DNA of 47,027 nt, taken from positions 1 to 47,027 of the forward strand of contig JAKAKI010000011.1 in the NCBI GenBank assembly GCA_021813505.1. Direction: 5' to 3'. Position 1 is the stretch's first letter, and each line of letters begins with the position of its first letter. Of the stretch, positions 7,410 through 14,155 are shown one piece after another. The notes beneath the pieces are model-generated. The model was not told where the DNA came from. It ran no database searches and saw only the letters and a program-made list of their open reading frames with translations. The translations under genes were made by a program, and so were the position numbers. This stretch comes from a bacterium. GTDB taxonomy: Bacteria; Zixibacteria; MSB-5A5; WJJR01.

Positions 7410-8669
7410 CTACTTCTCCAGCAGTTCGATCATGTATTCGGTGGCTTTGTCCGACCCCATCAACGAAAGCTTTCCCACAATCGCGCGCTTGGCATCGGGG
7501 TCCTTCTCGGCACGCGCCAGCGAGACGAGCGCGTCGACATTTCCCTGCAACCACAGGGCGCTGATGATCGCCTCGCGTTCCTCAGTCTCCTTTGACGCTT
7601 TGTAGAGCGAAACGAGTGCTTCGCCGCATTTGTCCTGACCCACCAGGCCAAGCTGCTGGATGGCGGCCAGACGAAGCTCAGGATCTTCTTCCGTGCGGGC
7701 GACATTGATGAGCAACTCGGCCTCATGTCCGAGAAACAAGGCCTCGATGACATTTTTGCGCAGATCGACGGACGGCTCGGTTTGGTACAGATCCCACAGA
7801 TGTTCGCCATCACCCATGAGTCCAAGGTGTTGAATCGCCTCGCGTCGCAGGCGGGGATCTTTTTCGGTCTTGGCAACCTGATAGAGCTGGTCTCGGTTGC
7901 CAGATAGCATAAAACTGCTCAGGATCCTCCGTTTCACCTCGAACTCGGTGGACTTGCTGAGGATCTCCGCGAGCAGATCGGCGTTTTCATCCCCTCCGTA
8001 CAGTCCTAAGTACTCGATCGCGCGCATCTGAAGATCGGGATTGCCATTCCCGGTGGCGACTCGTCCGAGTATCTGCCGTGATCTCGGTGATCCGCTCTGA
8101 CTAAGGACAAACAGGGCATGCTCCTTGATTTTGAGCGACGCGGTTCCATCCAGCACCTTCTCCAGGAGTGGCACTGCGCGTTCGGGATTTGTGTTCATCA
8201 GTCCGCTAATAGCCACAAGCTTGAGTTCGTCATCGCTCTCTGCTTCCGGTGCGGGTGTCTGGCCGGACGCCTGACGGATTTCCAACTCGAGCGCTTTGGC
8301 TTCTTTGGCCCAGCGACTGGGTGGGGATGATTTGCGGAATGCGGACAATGACTCGAGTGCCTTCAGACGCTGGCCGAGCTTGGCAAGCGAGTAGGCTTTC
8401 CAGTACAGGGCGCCTTCGGAGAGGTGAGACTTGGCGGCGACGACCGCGTTGAACTTCTCGATGGCAGCTTCCCACTGGTCCTCGTGAAGCGCATCTGTCG
8501 CCTCCTCATAGAGGTCCTGGACCCGTTCCGAGTCGGCTTGCATGTCCTCATCGGCGAATGCCCAATACAAGCGACTGGGGGAGGCATTCAGCCAGGCCTC
8601 GTCCTCCGCGGCACGGGCAGTGATTGCGGTGAGGGTCAAGCCGAGAATGACAAGTGCGATTCGAATCAT
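7410..8669 (-). CDS. Exported TPR + HEAT-repeat protein
   Basis: A 419-residue protein with signal peptide (residues 1-20, ending ITARA). Residues about 45-130 form TPR-like helices (A-x-D-A-L-H-E-D-Q-W-E-A-A-I-E-K-F and GALYWKAYSLAKLGQ). The remainder is at least eight HEAT-type repeats with cores such as IKEHALFVLSQ, LQMRAIEYLGL, LRREAIQHLGLM and LRLAAIQQLGLV. It lies 14 nt after the anti-sigma gene. Co-transcription with a sigma/anti-sigma pair and a second HEAT protein suggests that the two repeat proteins form the periplasmic part of an envelope-sensing system (inference); structural partners are not identifiable from sequence. Confidence 0.8.
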   Translation of the reverse strand: MIRIALVILGLTLTAITARAAEDEAWLNASPSRLYWAFADEDMQADSERVQDLYEEATDALHEDQWEAAIEKFNAVVAAKSHLSEGALYWKAYSLAKLGQRLKALESLSAFRKSSPPSRWAKEAKALELEIRQASGQTPAPEAESDDELKLVAISGLMNTNPERAVPLLEKVLDGTASLKIKEHALFVLSQSGSPRSRQILGRVATGNGNPDLQMRAIEYLGLYGGDENADLLAEILSKSTEFEVKRRILSSFMLSGNRDQLYQVAKTEKDPRLRREAIQHLGLMGDGEHLWDLYQTEPSVDLRKNVIEALFLGHEAELLINVARTEEDPELRLAAIQQLGLVGQDKCGEALVSLYKASKETEEREAIISALWLQGNVDALVSLARAEKDPDAKRAIVGKLSLMGSDKATEYMIELLEK

Positions 8670-8683
8670 ATGCTGCCTCCCAT

Positions 8684-9439
8684 TTATATCGCCGACTCGG
8701 TCGATTGCCGCCCCGGTGCGAGTTCGAATTGGCGGGCCTTGGCGCCAACCACTCGCACTTTGAGGATGATGCCCTGCGATTCGATGGTCTTGCGGAGTTG
8801 CTCGAATTGCCGTGCGGTCATCTGTGACGGGCCGTTAGCGATTTCGACGAGTATGCGTTCCAGTTCATCAAGTACCTCGGCCACGGCCAGGTCGCCTTCG
8901 CGCTCGGCCGTCTGGCGATAAAGCCGGTTCCCGGCGATGAGATCCTCCGCTCGAGCCTGGTCGGCGCTCAAGTCCACGGTGCCATTGCCGGAACTGTTGA
9001 CCAGATCGACGAGCATGACTTGCGAGCGTTCGAGGTGATCACCGATGGCCACCAACAGAATGCGTTCGCGAACTTTCCCGTCGGTCGCAGAGACGGTTTC
9101 CAACTTCGGTTGGGGCCAATGTCGTCCCAGCATGAATGCCGCCATCAGGCACGCGGCGATTGCCGCGGCGATCGCCCAGCGTCGGCGCGGGGACAGACCG
9201 ATTTGAATCGCCTTGGGGAGTGACTCGAGACGTGGGCGCAAGCGCGTCCAAGCAGCATCCGCTTCATCCGCCGTCCAGCCGGTGAGTGCGGATGAGTCGA
9301 GCAGGGCGAGCGTTGCCTTCAACCGGTCATACTCAGTCCGGCATTGTTCGCACTCTTCAATGTGAGCGACGGCACTCCCGTGGTCTGCCAGTTCTCCGTA
9401 GTAGAGGAGAACCAGATCGTCTTCGCGGACATGATTCAT
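8684..9439 (-). CDS. Zinc-finger (zf-HC2) anti-sigma factor, membrane-anchored
   Basis: 251 residues. The N-terminus carries the ZAS-type H-x3-C-x2-C motif (HIEECEQC, residues about 26-33), which in this family binds the cognate ECF sigma factor. One transmembrane helix (about residues 88-106, WAIAAAIAACLMAAFMLG) leads to a roughly 145-residue periplasmic domain that looks helical. Its ATG overlaps the sigma stop codon by one base (TAATG at 9441-9437) with AGAGGTG inside the sigma gene, so translation is coupled. It should hold the sigma factor inactive until an envelope signal arrives. Confidence 0.88.
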   Translation of the reverse strand: MNHVREDDLVLLYYGELADHGSAVAHIEECEQCRTEYDRLKATLALLDSSALTGWTADEADAAWTRLRPRLESLPKAIQIGLSPRRRWAIAAAIAACLMAAFMLGRHWPQPKLETVSATDGKVRERILLVAIGDHLERSQVMLVDLVNSSGNGTVDLSADQARAEDLIAGNRLYRQTAEREGDLAVAEVLDELERILVEIANGPSQMTARQFEQLRKTIESQGIILKVRVVGAKARQFELAPGRQSTESAI

Positions 9440-10092
9440 TACAATTCACCTCTAACCGGATCCAGCAAGCGCCGGAGTTTTTGGACTGCCCTGAATATGG
9501 TAACCTTGGTGGCGCTGTCCTTCAAGCCGAGAGCGGATCCGATTTCGCGAATCGGCACATCCTGAAAATGCCGAAGCACGAATGCGGCGCGCTCATTGGG
9601 GGTCAGACAATCCATGGCAGTGGCGACGCGCTTTCGGATTTCCGCGTTGTGGGCCAGCAGGTCCGGAGCCGGATCGCTTGACGGCACTGCTTCCAGTGTG
9701 AGCGATGAATCCACGTCGGGGGAATAGGAGGATTTCTGATGGTGTTTTCGGAGTCTCAGGGCATCGAGCGCGCAGTTGATACCGATGCGGTGGAGCCAGG
9801 TGCCAAAGCTGGAACGCGACTCGAAGCGCTCAAGCTGCTGGTACGCTTTCATAAAGGTCTCCTGGACGATGTCCTGGGCATCATGATCGTTTCCTGTCAT
9901 ACGGTACGCCATGTTATAGACCGTTCGGCCATGCCTGCCCACCAAATCCCGAAAAGCGTCCACATTCCCGGCGCGTACTTGCTCCACGATGGCGGCATCG
10001 CATCCATCCATCTGTTCATTAGACGCGGATGGGGCTGGGAGGTTAGCCTGGGAAATGGGGGTATTTGGAGGAATGGGGTCGGGCGTGGGCAT
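9439..10092 (-). CDS. ECF-type RNA polymerase sigma factor
   Basis: 217 residues from ATG 10092. Sigma region 2 covers about residues 35-105 (VYNMAYRMTGNDHDAQDIVQ, then TFMKAYQQLERF and SSFGTWLHRI). Region 4 covers about 150-205 (LTPNERAAFVLRHFQDVPI, then REIGSALGLKDSATKVTIFRA). First gene of a four-gene operon with its anti-sigma factor and two HEAT proteins. The start is uncertain: no RBS precedes 10092, where a GC hairpin (10102-10122) sits instead, and ATG 10011 would remove a Pro/Ser-rich 27-residue lead. A still longer frame to 10362 is repeat-derived (period-9 units) and rejected. Confidence 0.9.
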   Translation of the reverse strand: MPTPDPIPPNTPISQANLPAPSASNEQMDGCDAAIVEQVRAGNVDAFRDLVGRHGRTVYNMAYRMTGNDHDAQDIVQETFMKAYQQLERFESRSSFGTWLHRIGINCALDALRLRKHHQKSSYSPDVDSSLTLEAVPSSDPAPDLLAHNAEIRKRVATAMDCLTPNERAAFVLRHFQDVPIREIGSALGLKDSATKVTIFRAVQKLRRLLDPVRGEL

Positions 10093-10101
10093 TGCGTTTC
10101 G

Positions 10102-10122
10102 CCGGCGGGCAGAGCCCGCCGG
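10102..10122. promoter_or_regulatory. GC hairpin just upstream of the sigma start
   Basis: CCGGCGGGC-AGA-GCCCGCCGG is a perfect 9-bp stem with a 3-nt loop, ending 10 nt before the sigma ATG. It also belongs to the dispersed GGGC(A)GAGCCC repeat type, so a role in translation control is only a possibility. Confidence 0.4.
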
Positions 10123-10153
10123 ACAATGTAGGCGTGGGGAATGGTGGCGGCAA

Positions 10154-10187
10154 ATGGGAAGGATGGGAGGTATGGGAAGGATGGGTG
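10154..10187. repeat. Period-9 tandem repeat (ATGGGANNN)
   Basis: Three to four 9-nt units of ATGGGA(A/G)G(G/T) lie between the divergent sigma and DinB-like genes. Related tracts lie at 15644, 18011, 30442 and 44735. Confidence 0.65.
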
Positions 10188-10261
10188 ATGGTGCCACAGC
10201 CGCTTGACAGCGGTGGGCGGCGGAACGTGATTGAGCCATAGTTTTACGAGGAGGCAGTGAT

Positions 10262-10741
10262 ATGACCAGCGAGGAAAGACGGGTATTGATTGGTAAAGTT
10301 CGGGCGTTGCCGTCGGCGGCGGAGACGGCGGTCAGGGGTCTTACGGACGCACAATTGGACACGCCTTATGGTGAAGGCAAGTGGACAGTGCGGCAGGTTG
10401 TGCACCACCTCGCCGATTCACATGTGATGGCGTTCGCTCGGACCAAGCAGGTTTTGCTGGAGGATAACCCCAAGTTGTTCGTGTACGATCAGAATGACTG
10501 GGCTATGACGGCGGATGCTCACGCCCCCAGCCCGGTCGGTCCGTCGCTCGAGATTCTGCGGGGCGTTCACGCGCGTTGGGCGACGCTACTCGAGAGCCTG
10601 CCCGAACCAGCGTGGGCACGCAAGGGGCTCCACTTCCGGCGGGGCGAGATGACGCTTGAGGATCTTCTGGCGCTCTATGCCCGGCATGGTGAGAATCATG
10701 TCCGGCAGATCACGGACCTGCGTGCCGCGCGGGGGTGGTGA
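10262..10741 (+). CDS. DinB/YfiT-like putative metal-dependent transferase or hydrolase
   Basis: 159 residues, four-helix DinB_2 fold of the YfiT type. Family marks are KWTVRQVVHHLADSH (first metal histidine), the Y-D-Q-N-D-W-A segment after a charged helix, RWATLLESL, and the final YARHGENHVRQI with the remaining histidines. Members bind one metal through three His and include thiol S-transferases and hydrolases; the substrate here is unknown. AGGAGG lies 10 nt before ATG 10262. It is divergent from the sigma operon and converges on the lipoprotein gene with only 2 nt between stop codons. Confidence 0.85.
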   Translation: MTSEERRVLIGKVRALPSAAETAVRGLTDAQLDTPYGEGKWTVRQVVHHLADSHVMAFARTKQVLLEDNPKLFVYDQNDWAMTADAHAPSPVGPSLEILRGVHARWATLLESLPEPAWARKGLHFRRGEMTLEDLLALYARHGENHVRQITDLRAARGW

Positions 10742-10743
10742 CG

Positions 10744-11037
10744 CTACCGGCGCCAATGGCCTGGAACCCAGACGTGACCACGGGGGCGCCTGTCCCAGTG
10801 ACCGGGGACCCATGTGCCCTTCGGTTCCATTTCCCAGCGGCCCGGAACCCAGTGGTACTTGCCATGTTTGGCCGCCCAGTGTCCATCGATCCAGACGGCA
10901 TGGGCGCCGGGCGAAGCGGGCTTAATCTCGACCTGGAGCGGCGGCGGCTCGTCGGAAACATAGACCGTGCCGGCACAACCGAACGAGATGAGGAGCGCGG
11001 CACCGGTCGCGCCGAAGAGGCGTCGGAAGCTTTTCAT
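10744..11037 (-). CDS. WxxGxW (YXWGXW)-repeat lipoprotein
   Basis: 97 residues. The signal peptide ends in a lipobox (LLISFGC), so the mature protein is probably lipid-anchored. The mature part has four aromatic repeats: WIDGHW, WVPGRW, WVPGHW and WVPGHW, each about 12-18 residues apart with H and K between them. Proteins of this repeat type are common in Gram-negative outer envelopes, but no biochemical role is established. ATG 11037 is preferred over 11043 because AGGAGGG sits 9 nt upstream of it rather than 2. Confidence 0.85.
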   Translation of the reverse strand: MKSFRRLFGATGAALLISFGCAGTVYVSDEPPPLQVEIKPASPGAHAVWIDGHWAAKHGKYHWVPGRWEMEPKGTWVPGHWDRRPRGHVWVPGHWRR

Positions 11038-11200
11038 GGGCATTACCCTCCTTCAGAGTCTTTGTAGAGATTATCGGCAGCCGACTGAAAAACTGCGGTG
11101 GCTTGGACGGTTCATACCGCATTTCGCAGAGAACTTCGGCGCGGCAACTTCGTATTCAGAAATTGAGGTTTTGGTCCCTGCGGGACCGGGGAGGTGTGCG

Positions 11201-11440
11201 TTGAAAATCTTGCTTCTACCCTTCGCCTTTGCCGCGGTAATCATAGGCGTCGTTCTGTTTGCCTGCATGATCGGACTGGCCGGCGCGTTCACCGGGGCCG
11301 TGGTGGGCCTTGGTGTCGGCTTGGGCGGGGCGGTCATCGGCGTGACGGTCGGACTGCTCAAACTGGTCGGTCACATGGCCGGGCCAATCCTGATCGTGCT
11401 GGGGATTTTGCTGCTGGTTAAGATCGCCGATCGGGTGTGA
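11201..11440 (+). CDS. Small glycine/valine-rich integral membrane protein
   Basis: 79 residues starting at TTG 11201, six nt after GGGGAGG; a longer frame to 10967 has no RBS and overlaps the lipoprotein gene antisense. Nearly the whole protein is hydrophobic. It has three helices (about 3-22, 25-50 and 55-75), with G-x3-G spacing in the middle one (GAVVGLGVGLGGAVIGVTVG) that favours tight helix packing. No family is recognised. The gene is plausible from RBS and composition but not certain. Confidence 0.55.
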   Translation: MKILLLPFAFAAVIIGVVLFACMIGLAGAFTGAVVGLGVGLGGAVIGVTVGLLKLVGHMAGPILIVLGILLLVKIADRV

Positions 11441-11518
11441 GGGGAACCAGCCCACAGGCAAGCCCTCACCCGAGGGCATATTGAAAGACCGCCATCGATC
11501 AAGTCGACCGTGGATATT

Positions 11519-11655
11519 GGGTGCCACGGACAAGGAAGACCGAGCGGCTTTTCTGCTCGGCCTTCCTTGTCCGTGTCTTTTCTGTGTTTCAGAGAAAAAG
11601 ACACGGACAATCAAATTCTCCAAAGAGCCGGAGAATCTGATTGTCCGTGGCACCC
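11519..11655. repeat. Nested three-hairpin palindrome (cruciform-like element)
   Basis: The outer arms GGGTGCCACGGACAA (11519-11533) and TTGTCCGTGGCACCC (11641-11655) are perfect. Inside are three further stems: 11526-11545 with 11555-11574 (20 bp, one mismatch), about 11569-11583 with 11593-11608, and 11605-11621 with 11630-11646 (17 bp, one mismatch). All three re-use the GGACAA/TTGTCC core, so alternative folds are possible. It lies between convergent genes. Confidence 0.85.
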
Positions 11656-11664
11656 TGCTTCTGC

Positions 11665-12444
11665 CTACTTAAATATCTCAGCAAAGAAAGTCTTCATTGC
11701 TTCCCAGGAGCGCTTGTCGGCGCGCTCGTTGTAGGCGGCGCCTTTGGAGTTGTCATTGCCGGCATCGGGGTCGGTGAAAGAATGGACGGCGCCGCCGTAG
11801 ACGTCGAATTGCCAATCGACATTCGCTTTGCGCATTTCATCCTGGAACGCGGCCACCTCTTCGGGCGACTCGTACGGATCATCGCCGCCGTGACAGACGA
11901 GGACTTTGCATTTGATGTTCCTGGCGTCGGCGGGGTTTGGCGTGTTCAGGAAACCGTGGAAGGAAACGACACCGTTCAGACTGGCGCCGCTTCGCGCGAG
12001 TTCCAGCACGGTGCCGCCGCCGAAGCAGTAACCCATGGCGGCAAGGCGCGTGGTGTCGGTGAAGGGATTACTCCGGAGAACACCCAGAGCGGCGGCGGCA
12101 CGCGCCCGCAGAAGTGCGCGGTCACTGCGATACTTGCCGGCTTCTTTACCAGCGAGGTCGGGCGTTTGGGGACGGACGCCCTTGCCGTAGATATCCGCAC
12201 CGAAGGCGATGTAGCCGAGCTTGGCGAGTTGCTCGCATCGTGATTTGACGTAATCGCCCAACCCGGTCCAGGCGTGAATGACCAGAACCCCCGGGCGGCG
12301 GACCTTGATGGCGTCGTCGTAAACAAGGTACCCCTCGCAGACTGTGGCGCCGTGTTTGTACTCGATAGTCTCGGTGTGCATCGCGGCCATGGAGTTGGCT
12401 CCCCATGTCAGAACCAGGATGAGGATCGTGAAAATGGTTTTCAT
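11665..12444 (-). CDS. Exported dienelactone hydrolase family protein
   Basis: 259 residues, alpha/beta hydrolase. A signal peptide covers residues 1-21 (ending SMAA). The DLH nucleophile motif is GYCFGGG (Cys in place of Ser, as in DLH). The catalytic Asp lies in GGDDPYESPEE and the His in VYGGAVHSF. The HAWTGLGDYVK segment matches the oxyanion-side loop of the family. DLH-like enzymes hydrolyse lactones or esters, and the signal peptide suggests a periplasmic substrate. ATG 12444 is preceded by AGGAGG. The frame extending to 12564 is not needed. Monocistronic. Confidence 0.88.
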   Translation of the reverse strand: MKTIFTILILVLTWGANSMAAMHTETIEYKHGATVCEGYLVYDDAIKVRRPGVLVIHAWTGLGDYVKSRCEQLAKLGYIAFGADIYGKGVRPQTPDLAGKEAGKYRSDRALLRARAAAALGVLRSNPFTDTTRLAAMGYCFGGGTVLELARSGASLNGVVSFHGFLNTPNPADARNIKCKVLVCHGGDDPYESPEEVAAFQDEMRKANVDWQFDVYGGAVHSFTDPDAGNDNSKGAAYNERADKRSWEAMKTFFAEIFK

Positions 12445-12529
12445 GTTTGGTATTACCTCCTGAAGGTGTCTATACCGCAAAGGGCGGCAATTGGTTTCCG
12501 GCAAATGCTGATTGGAGGGCCCTGGTAGC

Positions 12530-12621
12530 GGCGCCCCTGAGTGGGCGCCCGCGGCGGTGGGCAATACGGAGTCGATCGCGCGCGCCGAATCCGGGCCGCC
12601 ACATAGGGCGGCCCCTACGGA
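12530..12621. repeat. GC-rich repeat, copy A
   Basis: Begins GGCGCCCCTGAGTGGGCGCC and ends in AGGGCGGCCCCTACGGA. The two ends each contain a short palindrome, GGGCGCCC-like and GGCCGCC...GGGCGGCC. Confidence 0.75.
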
Positions 12622-12645
12622 TTATCATTGGACATCTTCCGTGGG

Positions 12646-12739
12646 GGCGCCCCTGTGTGGGCGCCCGCGGGGGCGGCGGGCAATACAAAGGCGTAGCGCG
12701 CGGAATCCGGGGGCCGCCACATAGGGCGGCCCCTACGGA
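12646..12739. repeat. GC-rich repeat, copy B (direct to copy A)
   Basis: Same start and end as copy A, 24 bp downstream in direct orientation, with small internal differences around the GGCAATAC segment. Confidence 0.75.
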
Positions 12740-12758
12740 TCGCGAGTGGATCGAATTG

Positions 12759-13433
12759 TCAGATAAGGACGACCGCCAAGGCGATGATTACGAGGGCTGG
12801 GAGGTAGTTGGCGACAGGGACATCTTTCAGTCCGAGTAAGCGCAGGCTCAGGCCAAGGATGATGAGGCCGCCGACGCAGGACAATTGATCGAGTGCGGCG
12901 GGGACGGTTAGGGCCGCAAGCCAGCGGCCGAGGAGCGTCAAGCCGCCCTGGATGCCCAGAACAGTCAACGCCGAGAAGATCACGCCGATGCCGGTGGTCG
13001 CGGCGAGGGCGATCGCGGCGAAGCCATCCATCACGGATTTGGTCAGAAGCAGCGTGGCGTCGCCGGTCGTGCCGTCCTGGATCGAGCCGACGATGGTCAT
13101 TGGACCAACACAGAACAACAGCGATGCACTGACGAAGCCGCGGACAAACCCGCCGCTTTGGGAACCGCTGCGCGCCTTGAGCCAGTCACCCACCCGTTCC
13201 AACCTACGTTCCAGAGCCAGCAATTCACCGATCACACCGCCGCAAATCAGCGATGACACGATGAGCAATGGACGCGTACCCCGGATCACCATGGTCACAC
13301 CGATCCACATTGTGATCAGGCCGAGGGCGGTCAGGACCGAGGATTTGATTTTTTCGGGAAGGCGGTCACCGATGGCCAGGCCGACGAGGGAACCGGCGAT
13401 GACAGTCCCCGTGTTGACGAGGGTGCCTATCAT
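12759..13433 (-). CDS. DUF554 family integral membrane protein
   Basis: 224 residues, six to seven hydrophobic helices. Characteristic DUF554 segments are MIGTLVNTGTVIAGSLVG at the N-terminus, VSASLLFCVGPMTIVGSIQD in the middle with the G-D-x-x-L-L-x-K-S-x-[ML]-D-G motif after it, and the GGLIILGLSLRLLGLK segment near the end. It is a putative transporter of unknown substrate. The ATG overlaps the stop of the upstream lipoprotein gene (ATGA at 13433-13430), so the two genes are co-translated. The usual family length is about 230 residues. Confidence 0.88.
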   Translation of the reverse strand: MIGTLVNTGTVIAGSLVGLAIGDRLPEKIKSSVLTALGLITMWIGVTMVIRGTRPLLIVSSLICGGVIGELLALERRLERVGDWLKARSGSQSGGFVRGFVSASLLFCVGPMTIVGSIQDGTTGDATLLLTKSVMDGFAAIALAATTGIGVIFSALTVLGIQGGLTLLGRWLAALTVPAALDQLSCVGGLIILGLSLRLLGLKDVPVANYLPALVIIALAVVLI

Positions 13434-13897
13434 TGAGTCTTTATCACCGCAGCGGAATCGCGGCGTTTTTGGAGACGGGCGGCGAGCGATTCGAAGTCGG
13501 TGGCTAGCGCCTTGGCCGCGTCCTCGTTGCCCCGATCCTTTTCCCAAGCCGCCATGCGATCGTAAGTTTGAGCGACATAGATCAGCAGGAACTTGGACAC
13601 CGGGTCACCAATGGCGATGGTGTCGAGCGTCGCCTCCGCCGAGTGCCGCAGTGAATCGGCAAGCTTAAGGGCGCGGTCCTGCTGTCCTGTCGTCCAGATG
13701 CTGTCCGCGGCGTCCATACTCCCTGCGTACGCCCGCATGAGTTGAATCTGGTCCGGTGATCCTTGGACGGCCAGCGTGCCATATCCCGGCGTGGACGTTG
13801 TGTCGGCAACCGGGGGGCGGCGGTATTTGTCGGCGGATTGGCAGGCGGAGAGGAGCAGGGCGATGGCGAGCAGCGGGATGATGTGGACCGCTGTCAT
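13430..13897 (-). CDS. Small lipoprotein, unknown function
   Basis: 155 residues from ATG 13897. Signal peptide with lipobox (LLLSAC, Cys about residue 17). The mature part is polar and helical (QIQLMRAYAGSMDAADSIW, then RALKLADSLRHSAEATLDTI) and ends in a charged coiled segment (LAARLQKRRDSAAV). No family recognised. The start lies inside a dispersed GTCATTCCCTCGAAAGCGGG repeat, and the longer frame to 14149 is repeat-derived and rejected. It overlaps the DUF554 gene by 4 nt, so it is probably functionally linked to it. Confidence 0.65.
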   Translation of the reverse strand: MTAVHIIPLLAIALLLSACQSADKYRRPPVADTTSTPGYGTLAVQGSPDQIQLMRAYAGSMDAADSIWTTGQQDRALKLADSLRHSAEATLDTIAIGDPVSKFLLIYVAQTYDRMAAWEKDRGNEDAAKALATDFESLAARLQKRRDSAAVIKTQ

Positions 13898-14155
13898 TCC
13901 CTCGAAAGCGGGAATCCAGCGAACACGCCGACGGCTGAGTTCCGGCTCTTGGGCGTGTCGAAAAACGGCCGTGGGATCGCTCCCGCAAGTGCCGGTGGGC
14001 GGAGCCCACCCTACAGGGTCCCTGCGAGGCAAGCAAGTAGGGTGGGCTTTGCCCACCTTACTCTTCCTTGGATCGCGGACTAGCAGGTTCTTCACGCTCT
14101 CTCGTGGGGAGAACATCGGAGGATACAGCGCGGTGAGGTTACGATCCATGGCAGC

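Larger units (their letters stand above)
12445..12758. other. Gap with two tandem GC-rich repeats
   Basis: Apart from the RBS of the DLH gene it contains the repeat copies 12530-12621 and 12646-12739 and no supported gene. Confidence 0.7.

Noticed and set aside
10204-10209. TTGACA as -35 of the DinB/YfiT gene
   Set aside because: No convincing -10 at 15-19 nt; partner would be GTGATT. Left unannotated.
10093-10362. Longer sigma factor N-terminus
   Set aside because: Encoded by period-9 repeat and palindrome and overlaps the divergent gene.
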